A stretch of DNA of 64,000 nucleotides from Dichotomocladium elegans (lineage: Eukaryota; Mucoromycota; Mucoromycetes; Mucorales; Lichtheimiaceae), in assembly GCA_025716815.1 (NCBI GenBank), contig JAIXMN010000002.1, forward strand, positions 682,001-746,000. Reading direction: 5' to 3'. The notes under the pieces were generated by a model. The model saw only the letters and a program-made list of their open reading frames with translations, had not been told where the DNA came from and did not search any database. Shown here in pieces: positions 21,758-33,262 of this stretch; within the stretch, counting starts at the first letter, position 1; each line of letters opens with the position of its first letter. Made by a program: the position numbers and the translations under genes.

Positions 21758-23362
21758 CTAATTTGCCTGATAGGGAAAGCAAAATTGATGTTGTTCGAAA
21801 TGGCCTGGCCGACAAGAGTAATTTTTGTAGACAAGCCTTGGCATCTTTGGATTGTATAAAGAGACATCCAATGTTCGTCTTTGTTTTATTCCTTTTTTCA
21901 GCGCTGCATCAGAAATTACACGTAATAAAAATTTGTTTGAAAACAGGGGAAAGGCTCTGTTGTTGACGAGGAGCAGTTTTGGCTCGAAGCGTTGAGCTCT
22001 CATATACAGCATTTAGCTCGATCGACCCCAGAGAGTGAGAAAGAGATGCATAGAGGCAATAGAAATGATAAAGCATCATAATAAGCGTTGTTACGATGAG
22101 AGAAGCATCGGTGAAACGAAATTATCCACGCCGTTCTGGTCAGGGCATAGCGAGGTTCTTCAAGTGGGCCGAGTGCGGCCACTGCTTGGGATTCGCTTTC
22201 GTACAGCACAGATATGGACTAAATAGTACAGGAAGGGCCTTGACAGCATCTTTGAGAAACGGAGAAAGACCGGCTGTCGACGTAATCTCCTCGAGGAACA
22301 CACAAATGGCTCTTTTTGAGTGCTTTGGTGACAATCCTTCTATCGTCCTGGACCAAGTAATGAAGAAGTTAACAGAATTAAAAAGTATCCAAAATCACCT
22401 TGTTCGGCTTGTAAAACAATACTGCAATTGTCTCTCAAAGAAAATCTCGGCTTCAACCCATAGGTCGAAAGAGCGAAAAAAATATTCAAAGCACAGACTA
22501 GAAACTATGATTTCTCGGTGGATCTGCAATTATATTAATTTTAAACGTATTATGGCATGGTCATGTTGATGAGTCGGATCCGTGAAGCTTCTAATAGCTT
22601 GAAACTAAGTGATTTTAAAGGAATTAGTAGGTATTCTCATAAATGATTGAACAAGTATTCTTTCTACAGAAACCAGAGTATTTGTGACGAAAAGCTGCAA
22701 CAATTGACTTGTTTTTCCTCATCACCAACAGATGTCCTATTCAATTACGTTGAAACTTCATTATTCGTCCAGGACGATGGAAGGATTGTCATCAAAGCAC
22801 TCAAAAAGAGCCATTTGTGTGTTCCTCGAGGAGATTACGTCGACAGCCGGTTTTTCTCCGTTTCTCAAAGATGCTGTCAAGGCCCTTCCTGTACTATTTA
22901 GTCCATTTCTGTGCTGTACGAAAGCGAATCCCAAGCAGTGGCCGCGCTCGGCCCACTTGAAGAACCTCGCTATGCCTTGACCAGAACGGCGTGGATAATT
23001 TCGTTTCACCGATGCTTCTCTCATCGTAACAACACTTATTATGATGCTTCATCATTTCTATTGCCTCTGTGCATCTCTTTCTCACTCTCTGGGGTCAATC
23101 GAGCTAAATGCTGTATATGAGAGCTCAACGCTTCGAGCCAAAACTGCTCCTCGTCAACAATAGAGCCTTTCCCCTGTTTTCAAACAAATTTTTATTACGT
23201 GTAGTTTCTGATGTAGCACTGAAAAAAGGAATAAAACAAAGACGAATATTGGATGTCTCTTTATACAATCCAAAGATGCCAAGGCTTGTCTACAAAAATT
23301 ACTCTTGTCGGCCAGGCCATTTCGAACAACATCAATTTTGCTTTCCCTATCAGAGGCGAATT
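21758..23362. repeat. inverted repeat A: ~0.6-kb arms, ~0.4-kb spacer
   Basis: Left arm about 21758-22363 and right arm about 22757-23362 are reverse complements (mirror positions sum to 45120), with roughly 3% differences inside the core. Weaker similarity continues outward for about 30-50 bp. The 87-residue frames on the two arms differ at five residues. The spacer is about 390 bp. It may be an old fold-back type transposon or an inverted duplication. Confidence 0.9.
22096..22569 (+). CDS. uncharacterised 157-residue open frame in palindrome A
   Basis: It starts in the left arm (MREASVKRNYPRRSGQGIAR) and passes into the spacer with a Lys-rich, coiled-coil-like segment (MKKLTELKSIQNHLVRLVKQ). 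The right arm holds the first 87 residues again on the minus strand, with five differences. I do not recognise the family. It could be a mobile-element protein fragment or chance; the conserved frame in both arms is weak support. Confidence 0.3.
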   Translation: MREASVKRNYPRRSGQGIARFFKWAECGHCLGFAFVQHRYGLNSTGRALTASLRNGERPAVDVISSRNTQMALFECFGDNPSIVLDQVMKKLTELKSIQNHLVRLVKQYCNCLSKKISASTHRSKERKKYSKHRLETMISRWICNYINFKRIMAWSC

Positions 23363-23483
23363 GATTTTTCCATCAGGCCGAATGCACTTTCCGGAAAGAG
23401 TATAGCAAATCAAATAAATCATGTGATACACATCGTCTGTCATAGCTCTCTCTCTATGCTCGCCCTGTGTTTTGAATTTGAAG

Positions 23484-24562
23484 TACAGGATTTTCAAGAA
23501 GAAGTTTGCGACAAGGATTAGTTGTTCGTTGCCGTATTTTTTAGTTCGTTATTGCTGAGAAAAGTTTGGGCATAGAAACTTTGGTTGTTGGTGAATTGCG
23601 GCCCTGAATTTGGCCGGCAGCGGCTATTGAATTCGCAAAAAATCGTCGAGGTTTTTCGTTTTTTTCGTCTATCCAATTCGTCTCCCACAGCCCAGTTGTT
23701 CGGCAGCATTTCGAAGGTCGATGCCACATACAAAGATGTTGGATCCTGCAGTATTATTTTATCGTCAAGAGGATTCTTTTTTTTGGATTTGGTTGGCAAG
23801 GACATTCGCGCAAACAATGCAAGTTCTCGGTTTTAGTAATCCCATTTGGTTACTGCCAAGTCGCATTTGGAACGCACTTTTATTTTGTTCGCATGGCATC
23901 TCTATATATTTCGCAATCTCTCTTGCCGCACTTAACTCGAACATTTGTGCGATTAAAAGAAAAAGCGGCGAACAGTGGGAGACTGGCAGCTGCTGAAAGG
24001 TACCAAACTCGGCATGCTGTATTCTTTTCTTGTCATCCGTCGCCATTTCTGTGCAGCAAAGCTGGCAATTGGCCATTGGCTAGTTCGCCACAATGTAAGA
24101 ATAAGATGGGTGAATGGCGTGAACGTGGAGGTAAAAAGGAGACAGTGATTGTCTGGAAAATAAAAGAAAGCCTTTAAAGCTTAAAAACAAAACGGGAGAG
24201 AATGGTACAGTAGGAGAATAAAAATGGGCGCGACGCGGTTAATTGAAATATCGATGCGCTTCCCACCCTTTTTCTGGTAGTGCGCCCTCGCATTATACTT
24301 TTGAACATGTGCAAAACGAACCATCCTGCTCTTAATTAAACACAAGCTATTGTGAGGAAAAAGAGAAATGGCAACAACTTCTCCGAGATTCTGCTTTCTC
24401 ACGAAAACCATGCTGCTACTCTATTTGCCGCTTCTTTCGACACATGTGTGCACCCTTGTCTTTTGCAAACGTAAGCCTTGACATCGACAGGACCTTGCTG
24501 GTCTTCAACAAAGTCAAGCTGCAGTTAATGTCTAGATCTAATGTAAGAATAGCATTCGCTGG
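23484..24562 (+). repeat. left arm of element B
   Basis: Reverse complement of 26060-27138. Identity ends at 24562, where the left side continues GGTCAAGG and the right side (reversed) GGCAACAG. The minus strand carries a copy of the 3' half of the gene that reads outward from the spacer, without its 5' exons. Confidence 0.95.
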
Positions 24563-25495
24563 TCAAGGTGCTGATTGCAATAATGTCGAGCAAAGTAACT
24601 TACTAGTTATTATAAAGAAATACTCAATGCCATACCGTGCTACTATGAACGCGTTTCCGCCTTTTTAAATGTCTCTCGAATATGGCACATATCACAAATA
24701 TACGGAAAATCGCGTGATTTCGAAGCACAATGTGACATTGATCATGGAGATCCCTGAAAAGAGACGGTGAATGCTTACGCTTTAAACGTCTCTCGCATTC
24801 CGCTTAAACATGTGCTTCTTTTATACCCCGTTCAACATCGAAATAGCAGCAGGAATCAATGAAATCATTCATATACTTGGTCGATTCGATCATGGACGTA
24901 TGAAAGGTAATACCCTTGATGCGTCAAGGCGCAATCTATGTCAACGAGGGAAAAAAGATTAAGGGAGAAACCCTATTCAAAAAATTAGCTAATTAATCGT
25001 CGGCATAGGTCTTGGCAGAACTTCCTGTGTTGGCCGACAGAAGAAATGATAGTAAAAGGGTAGCCTATCCAGCTATACAGCATTTGCAATATGTGGGGTA
25101 AATGGATAAGCTGGTGAAAATTTGCGGACATTGAGGATGGATAGCTTTATCTGTACATATCGCTCTACTTGGTACTTAGCTATACTGAGTAACGAAGTTA
25201 AAAGTACTGGAAAGAAGTGATATTTTTGAGAATGCGATAGTTGAAGATCAGTTTGTGCATTCTGTGATCAAAAAGGATGGTTGGGGCGCTTGTGATTTAG
25301 TAATAAGTGCATAACGGACGCCTGTTAGAGCATGTCATCTGACAGGGTGATTAAGCAGAACTGCTAAGCCTATTCACCGTTCGTGGTGGTGTTGTGTTAC
25401 AAAAGCTAGAACGAATACTTACTCATAATAAATGTGAATTTCTTTAACGCCTTTTTCCCCTCCAAAGTTTTCCTTATACTCTTGTTCACCATAAA

Positions 25496-26206
25496 ATGGC
25501 TTCCTCAAAATCCAACAAAATCTCGGCACGCACTGTTGCCAAGGTCACGAAACACCATTATCGACCGGTAATCCCTTCGCAGACACGCTTGCAACTTGCG
25601 CATAGGTGTTCCCCAGTCGTTACGCGACGTTTGACCAGATCTATGGCATCACTAGATCTTCGTGGAGATGGTATGAGTAAGACTGGTCGTCCATTTCGAG
25701 AAAAGGGCAATGATCCATATCAGAAACTCTACAAAATACAGCCTCATTAAAAGACAGACATAGCTGATACCCAGGCCAGTCCTATGAGTGAGGACGATGA
25801 CGATGACGATGGCGATGACGTGAACGACGATGATGAAGGCGGTGAAGAGATCGATCTCGAAGGAGGAATGTTGGATAGGATGAATGATTTGGCGTTCACC
25901 AAATACCGCTTCCAGGTCGACGAAACGGAAAGCGATTGCAGTACTGGCAGTGAAAGTGATAGTGATGAGGCCAATACCAACTACGACGCTCGTAGAGACA
26001 GTACTGTGATAGAAATCTCCCAATCAGCTCGACAAATGTCAACCTTGCGGTCGCTGTTGCCAGCGAATGCTATTCTTACATTAGATCTAGACATTAACTG
26101 CAGCTTGACTTTGTTGAAGACCAGCAAGGTCCTGTCGATGTCAAGGCTTACGTTTGCAAAAGACAAGGGTGCACACATGTGTCGAAAGAAGCGGCAAATA
26201 GAGTAG
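25496..26206 (+). CDS. uncharacterised gene of element B, basic N-terminus and acidic tract
   Basis: Exon 1 (25496-25670) starts MASSKSNKISARTVAKVTKH and is basic. A GT-AG intron (25671-25763) removes an in-frame TAA and joins to exon 2, which has a long Asp/Glu run (SEDDDDDDGDDVNDDDEGGE), then FTKYRFQVDETESDCSTGSE, and crosses into the right arm at 26060. Unspliced, exon 2 ends at 26206; further splicing could continue into the Cys-containing segments of the arm. The family is unknown to me. Function is open: an accessory or transposition protein of the element, or a captured host gene. Confidence 0.4.
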
Positions 26207-27138
26207 CAGCATGGTTTTCGTGAGAAAGCAGAATCTCGGAGAAGTTGTTGCCATTTCTCTTTTTCCTCACAATAGCTTGTGTTTAATTAAGAGCAGGATG
26301 GTTCGTTTTGCACATGTTCAAAAGTATAATGCGAGGGCGCACTACCAGAAAAAGGGTGGGAAGCGCATCGATATTTCAATTAACCGCGTCGCGCCCATTT
26401 TTATTCTCCTACTGTACCATTCTCTCCCGTTTTGTTTTTAAGCTTTAAAGGCTTTCTTTTATTTTCCAGACAATCACTGTCTCCTTTTTACCTCCACGTT
26501 CACGCCATTCACCCATCTTATTCTTACATTGTGGCGAACTAGCCAATGGCCAATTGCCAGCTTTGCTGCACAGAAATGGCGACGGATGACAAGAAAAGAA
26601 TACAGCATGCCGAGTTTGGTACCTTTCAGCAGCTGCCAGTCTCCCACTGTTCGCCGCTTTTTCTTTTAATCGCACAAATGTTCGAGTTAAGTGCGGCAAG
26701 AGAGATTGCGAAATATATAGAGATGCCATGCGAACAAAATAAAAGTGCGTTCCAAATGCGACTTGGCAGTAACCAAATGGGACTACTAAAACCGAGAACT
26801 TGCATTGTTTGCGCGAATGTCCTTGCCAACCAAATCCAAAAAAAAGAATCCTCTTGACGATAAAATAATACTGCAGGATCCAACATCTTTGTATGTGGCA
26901 TCGACCTTCGAAATGCTGCCGAACAACTGGGCTGTGGGAGACGAATTGGATAGACGAAAAAAACGAAAAACCTCGACGATTTTTTGCGAATTCAATAGCC
27001 GCTGCCGGCCAAATTCAGGGCCGCAATTCACCAACAACCAAAGTTTCTATGCCCAAACTTTTCTCAGCAATAACGAACTAAAAAATACGGCAACGAACAA
27101 CTAATCCTTGTCGCAAACTTCTTCTTGAAAATCCTGTA
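26060..27138 (-). repeat. right arm of element B
   Basis: Reverse complement of the left arm. Coherent open segments on the plus strand include VDVKAYVCKRQGCTHVSKEA (a C-x4-C pair), MVRFAHVQKYNARAHYQKK, KPRTCIVCANV and STFEMLPNNWAVGDELDRR. They lie in different frames, so introns or decay separate them. Confidence 0.95.
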
Positions 27139-29167
27139 AATCCGGACCCCTACCAGATCTGCTACAACACGTATTACGTCGAAAGGCCTGGCAATTCAAT
27201 GCTTTCCCCACCCCTCATAGCTCTCGTGCACATTGACAATTGTTCCTCGGTCAAATTGGATGTCTACCATGTGAATGTATACATAGAAAGAGATATTCCC
27301 ACAAAACAGAAAAAAAAAACGAAAGCCAGAGAGAAGATTCATGTGCATACGTTCGAAGACTGCGATTCTGATTGGTTCCGCATTTTCTCAGCAAAAGTGG
27401 TACAAGCTTTTATTTATTCCGCCTTGTGGCCACCTACACGTCAGTTTCTTAAAGGAGACGAAGAGAGTAAAAAGAAAAAAATTGGGGGGGGTGTACCTGG
27501 AGAGAGATTGTTCTAAAGGAAGAGTGAGGTTTAGGTTCACTCATATCGTGAGTCTAGACTGAGATGGGAAAAAGGAGGAGCACAGACACAAGCGGTCTGT
27601 CGAGCGCACAGAAGAGAAAAAGGGCATTTCGTTCGTGAGGATGGATAATTAAGACTGCTGGGTTTTTTCACTTAGCACTACTTTTGTTTATAATGTGAAA
27701 AAAACGGCGATAATCCATTATCTGGCGATAGAATCTTCCTAAATTAGAGTTTTCTCCCTGCCAGATGAGTACAAAAGAAGGGACAGACGGAAGCTTATTT
27801 GAATGAAAAATCCAGATGCGCGAGGATGGTGAACGATCGAGAGTCCACTGTGTGTATATTTAAACTTACAATAGGCGGTTGTTTCCGCCTTAAGGGTGTA
27901 CACAAAAAGTAGGGGCGGTGTTCCGAATTCGCAGTGAAAAGATCACTTGCTGTAAAATGCCGCGGTTTTGTCATGCAGAAATCTCCAAGGAATTTCCAAG
28001 GATGGGAAGTTGTGCTTTGTACGGCAAATTGGATCCCCGTACATACCGTCTCAGGTCGCTATCTGTGCAACAAATAAATGCTATGCAAAAATATCAGGTG
28101 TTTAGTGCTCGATGGATGGGTGGATGGGGGTTTGCTTTCCATTCCTAATCTCTCGAGTACCCCCTCGAATGATACGGAGATGCGCTATAGCAAATATCCT
28201 ATCTCATCTATGAAGATCTGTGTCGCGTGATAAGGGCATTATTCATCGACTAGATAATGTATTCGAATCGCAATGCCCAGGAGTTGGAAACTTGTGTGAT
28301 CTTTGCCTTAGTTCATGCCGCGCATCAAATCAATTTCAACAAGTGAGTGTGGCAACTCTCTGGCTTCCTAACTGCATATTGTAGATCATGGGCACCAGCC
28401 TACAGCACGGCTAAACATATATTCTCCTTGTGCATGAAACCATATGTCATTTCAAAATAAGCTACTATTCTATACTAAAGGATGCATCATCCCCGAGTCC
28501 GTCTCAGATAAGTTTTGTAAGCAGTACTTATATTCGGAATGTTGATGTATATGCATATGAAAACTAAACAGTTATGTAGATGGACAGAGCGTTTGTATTG
28601 TGCAGAGGATGCTTCGTAAGTTGCCATGATTTCCGTCCCCCCCCCAAGGAACCGCCCATGGAAGATTGCGATGCAAAACAGAGTGCGCCCCAGAGGAACT
28701 ATGAATGCATTGATGCATCAGCCATACGGCCTCAGGCCGTAAGATAATAGTTTAACAGGTTTTGTGGAATAGCTCCTGTTCAATTGACGAGTGTCACTAT
28801 GAGTTCTCCAATAGTTCTTAAGATGTTCGGATAATTATACAGATGACCATGGCTCTCTCGCATACTACTGCGGAGGTGAGGTGAAGTAAAAAGGGGATGA
28901 CAGCTCAGTTACTTCCAGTTCCCTCAGCCGGCTCATCGACCGTGCCCCCACCCACCCACCCGCCCATCAGCCCTATTTCTTTGACTTAGCAGAAGGCTAT
29001 GTCCATTGTGGTTCTCACAGAAGCGCGTCTAAAATATACACCCATATGTATATTGCACTAAGCGATGCTTCTCTTGTACCGAATATGGTTTAGGAAACTG
29101 AACGGAGCGGAATACGTTGCATCAAACTGTTTCCATGCTCGAATCTCAAGGACAGGTCTGCCCAATA

Positions 29168-29168
29168 G

Positions 29169-29213
<45 letters not shown>
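29168..29213 (+). repeat. (TA)n(TG)n microsatellite
   Basis: A TA run directly followed by a TG run, about 45 bp. A very similar compound repeat occurs at 62733-62780. Confidence 0.95.
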
Positions 29214-29218
<5 letters not shown>

Positions 29219-29325
29219 TTTGTATTATAAATGGTTGACTCTGTTTACAAAGGTATTCTTGTTGCCCAGGCTGGGCGCTTATTCCATGGGATACACGCAC
29301 GTGGCGCTATGGCTGGAATGCTGCA

Positions 29326-29425
29326 GCGCGTTAGAATGCAGCATTGTATTCTGTATATGCGGTATGTACTGGACAGATGGCCACGACCGAGCTGCGAAAC
29401 TCCAATTGCTGGCATTCTAACGCGG
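29326..29425 (+). other. ~20-bp stem hairpin with ~57-nt loop
   Basis: GCGCGTTAGAATGCAGCATT (29326) pairs imperfectly with AATTGCTGGCATTCTAACGC (29404). The arms could be a structured RNA, the inner ends of a small inverted-repeat element, or chance. No known RNA family is recognised and no TA or other duplication is seen. Confidence 0.4.
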
Positions 29426-30072
29426 CTGTCCAATACCCCCATTCCCCCCCCATCCGCCAACTCACTTGGAAAGGTAGACGTTGGGGGGGGCGGAGGTTTG
29501 ACGACGATCAAAGTCGCTTGTCTACAGTACTAACGATATGGTTGGAGATGAGCGGGAGCTGTGCTGCAGAACAGAAGGATATTATGTAATAAACTGAGCA
29601 GGCGCCCTGAAGGTGAAACTGCTGTATCCTGAGATAGCGTTTCCGAGCAAATTCGATCGCGGAATAAACAACACAACAGCTACGCGACTTGACAAGCTCT
29701 TCCATGGTGCCTTCTGCCTTCTGGTAAGACGTACCAACGCTCCGAATGAAAGCGCCACTGCTTCCCGAGAATTCAACGTAAAAGGTAAATTATAGGTCTA
29801 TAAAAATCTTCCCTACTTTAAATTGAAAACAGCAAAAGACACAACATAATGTGTGGTATTTATACGGGACAGACAGAGTATATAGGAAACATCAAACATC
29901 AATAGGGCGGGCGGTGGAGGGGGGGTATAGGTTATATAAAGTATAGACTATGTACACACAGAAGCAAATAACAAGGGATTGTAGTTCCTTTCTCATTTTG
30001 GGAAACGGGCAAATGATGTGAAAAGCGAAATGGTGAGGAGATGATGTGAGGGTGACTGCTTGCTGGGTGGAA

Positions 30073-30972
30073 TCATAGGGTGCCTGCTCCATTCGAGAGG
30101 AGCATACTGATGGGCGGCAGGCGGCAAGTGCGATGCTCGTCCAAACAGCTTCCTGGCGGGGGCAGCTTGAGAGTGGGATTCGGCAAGGAAGATCCGATCC
30201 GATGATGAGGTTCCCCCAAAGTCTGCCATTTTTGGGACTGGAAAGTAAAAGTGTCGCACACGTCATCGCCATTGTCACTGCTATTATCTGAGCTCGATGT
30301 ATCGTCGACGGATTGTCGTTGTTCTGAGGAAGCGAAGGTAGATTTTGGAATGCCCTCAGGATCTAGACGCTCCTCAGCAGTAAGCTGAATATTGTGATGT
30401 TTTTCAATGTGTCGTGCCAGTTGGCCTCTCCGCCAGAACGATTTGACGCACAGAGGCGAGGGGCAGTGGTGGAGCTTAGCCGACGCCGAAGACGCAGATG
30501 AGCGATGGGATGACGGAGCACGTTGCTTGGTGGCTGATGTGTTGCCAGCATGAACAAATCGTAGAATGGAGCAATGCTGCTGTTGCCGAATGTAGGCTTC
30601 CTCGTCGTCGGGCGAGCGTTGCTTGGCGCAACCAGATGCTGGCCGCCGCACTCGTCGGCGGCGGTGCAGTAGGATGGATGGCGAAGCAAAGTGAGCACGC
30701 GCATGCCGACTTAGTTCGTCAGATCGAGCAAATCGCTTTTCGCAGTGCGGATAGGTGCAAGCATGGGGTTTCTCGCCAGTGTGGGTGCGCACATGTCTGA
30801 CTTTATGCTCAAGACGATAGAACGACTTTGGGCAAAATTCGCATTTATGTGGCCGCTGTAGGGGTGTTTGATCTGCTACTTGATTCATGATTATGGAAGA
30901 AGAAGGAGAAGAAGAGAAGGAATCGAATGACTTTATATTGGGGGATGTATTGAAGGAGATGATGGAATGCAT
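30073..30972 (-). CDS. C2H2 zinc-finger protein, Mig1/CreA-like, with extra third finger
   Basis: A single exon of 299 residues from MHSIISFN (A at -3); a later in-frame ATG ([11 protein letters not shown], 30888) is possible. Fingers 1 and 2 ([21 protein letters not shown] and, after [30 protein letters not shown], residues ~45-95) match the tandem fingers of glucose repressors such as Mig1/CreA. A third finger ([20 protein letters not shown]) lies ~100 residues later, after a basic, Ser-rich linker. The C-terminus is Ser/Pro-rich with [12 protein letters not shown]. Likely a nuclear DNA-binding regulator, possibly carbon-source related by family; the third finger means a one-to-one match is uncertain. 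Confidence 0.85.
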   Translation of the reverse strand: MHSIISFNTSPNIKSFDSFSSSPSSSIIMNQVADQTPLQRPHKCEFCPKSFYRLEHKVRHVRTHTGEKPHACTYPHCEKRFARSDELSRHARAHFASPSILLHRRRRVRRPASGCAKQRSPDDEEAYIRQQQHCSILRFVHAGNTSATKQRAPSSHRSSASSASAKLHHCPSPLCVKSFWRRGQLARHIEKHHNIQLTAEERLDPEGIPKSTFASSEQRQSVDDTSSSDNSSDNGDDVCDTFTFQSQKWQTLGEPHHRIGSSLPNPTLKLPPPGSCLDEHRTCRLPPISMLLSNGAGTL

Positions 30973-33262
30973 TGTAAAGCTTCCGCTCCACACACACAAA
31001 ACATGGCTACTGTAATTTTTTTATGTATCTGACTTTCGGAACAAATGCATGGTGATACAAACTCTGGTTGCCTAATCTCTATTTGGTTCGCAGTGGGAAA
31101 TTTTAATTCACTGAGCGTGTCCCTTTTCTCTCCCACTCGTTACAGCCAGACCGCACAACCGCCCACTCCCCATCCCCACCCCCACCCCCAACTTCTTCGC
31201 CTACCTCTTCCACCCCCGATAGTTGGTTGTGCCTTCCAAAGTAGAAATTTTATCCACGCGCACACTTGTTTTGCCCTTCCCCTTGTTCCCTGCTTCGGTA
31301 ACATTCAAGGTTGTCTTGTACGTATGACATGTCATGCGCCAAGGCCATCGCAAGTAGATCTATTAGCGAACACACAGATAGTGCGGCTTTCGCAGCCACA
31401 GGCCCCTTCGACTGCTCCCTAGGCATTCTGGGAAGTGAGTATGCAGCAATGAAATCCATGGTTGCGAACAAGGTATTGCATCTTGTAGATTAAAAAAAAG
31501 TCTGAAATGACCGGTGTTCCTGATATCTGGTGTCTTGCTTCAATGCTTGGGGCATTTGATACCCTAATTAAAGGGCGGTGCCCTTGTTCTTGTATGTACG
31601 GATGTGCTGAATTTATCCTTGTCCCACCAACTTGCGCAGGCTTGCAATATCACGCTGAAAAGAGCGAGGTTTATTGAAGCTCCCTCGCCCACTCACACAA
31701 GATTTTATGAAGCGATTGATGAAAGGCTTTTATGGCAAAATGAGGTGCATCCGCTTGTGATGCATGAGAAGTGCGAAAAGGTAAAAGAGAAGACTCCTAC
31801 ATCGAGGTGCCTAAATCGGTACTGTGGCAGAACGTCGAGGCGACACCTTTGGACGAGCTTAAAAGGACATCATGTCCTCCTCGGCTTTTTCGATCCCAGA
31901 AGCCAATATTTTATTCTAACACTTCTGGTAAAGATGACCATGTGAAGTAATCAGGAAGCAGCCAGTATGCATGACCTAAATACGAAGCAAGTGTTATGGC
32001 TAGCTTTTTCTGATATGACCGACATATAAGACGTACATGCCTGCATGTTGTGTTTTGATACAATCCTAGGACACATTGTAGACTCCAGTTTCGAAAAGGG
32101 TGTGCCTGCATGGTTATTTCGGTGTTGTCTGGGGAGTGAGATATGACGCTGCGACATGAAGCACCCCCATATCTGCGTCAGCCGTCTTTATTAAGACTTG
32201 CCTATTACATCACTGTGGCCGATGCAAATGCAACATACTAACACCAGGTCAAATACACTACTAGTCCACGGCCATGAGCCACACGGCAAAGTCTGCCGAG
32301 ATATCTGTTGTGCCAAGGGCTCTAACGTGTTCGTGGCTTAACTCTAGCAACCATCTTGAAAATGTCTCTGTCACTGTTTCTAGGTAACATCTCAACTGAT
32401 CGGGAGCTCGATTATGTTCCTGGTCGATCGCAATAGCTTGTATGGAAAATACACAGCTATATTCCTGTACTCGATAAGTAAAAAGATGTTATCGAGCAAG
32501 ATAAAACATCTGGACACGGTCGCGATGTTTATATTAGGTTAACTCTCTGAGGTATGCGAATGAGCACCTGGTATTAGAGTATTCTTTATCTACTTAAAAA
32601 TCCCTTGCGCTAAACATGTCAGACTTAGCGATATAAGATGAGGAAGTAAATAAAACTAAAAGGATTGGGATGAATCGTCGCGTCTGCGCAGGCCCGATTA
32701 GGAATGGGATATAGATGTGATTCAAACGATTGACTGACAATCTTCTGCCGTGGCAATAGATTTGACTAGTTGGATAACTTTAAAGGCCAGAAAGATGGGG
32801 TCGGCGAGATTTGATGTGTGGGAAAACAATGCACGGGAACAAAAAATAGCGTTTTAGTTTTACGACGAGGATCGCTAGTCTGAAGCAGATCAGGGATGCT
32901 TTTCTTTTTCACGTTCACCTGCAATACGAGAATTTCCGCGCCCAGACCAGAGAAGCAAGCTATATATTAATGCGCCTGGGTACAAGACAGGGCTTGGTCC
33001 CAGATATTAGCAGCACCGGGAGCGACCAGGACTTGCCAATTAGAGTCACTGCGTGTACATCAGAGATGAGGAAATCGGACCGGGAGGGGGGGTGGAGGAA
33101 AATGCAAGCCTACTTCCTTTTGACACATACAAAGTTTGGGTGATCATCCACCCAGAAAAAAAAAAGGCATGTCGATCACCGTCGGAGTTTTTGCCGATGA
33201 GACAGGGAAAAGAGGGACCGTCATCAGGTCCCTTCGATTATTCTCCCTTTTCCTTTCACCGA
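30973..33262. other. intergenic, no recognised gene
   Basis: It holds the promoter of the zinc-finger gene, a C-rich tract (31155-31190) and several short open frames, the longest at 31604-31945 (113 codons) without known motifs. AT-rich from 32.2 to 33.0 kb. Confidence 0.4.

Larger units (their letters stand above)
23484..27138. mobile_element. 3.65-kb element B with 1.08-kb nearly identical inverted arms and TA ends
   Basis: Left arm 23484-24562 and right arm 26060-27138 are reverse complements (mirror positions sum to 50622); I noticed only one substitution (about 23840 versus 26782). The spacer is 1,497 bp. The outer ends read TA-CAGGATTTTCAAGAAG and its reverse complement with TA, so the element may be CAGGATTTTC...GAAAATCCTG flanked by TA, as in Tc1/mariner-type transposons. 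Arms over 1 kb are exceptional for that group. A host-like gene starts in the spacer and reads outward into the right arm. Confidence 0.75.
27139..29891. other. intergenic, no recognised gene
   Basis: Only short open frames. It holds G/C homopolymer runs (about 27485, 28638, 29447, 29483), a TA/TG microsatellite and a hairpin at 29326-29425. Nothing identifiable as a gene or RNA. Confidence 0.4.

Noticed and set aside
31604..31945. 113-codon open frame as a gene
   Set aside because: No recognisable domain, no supporting exons, low-complexity surroundings.
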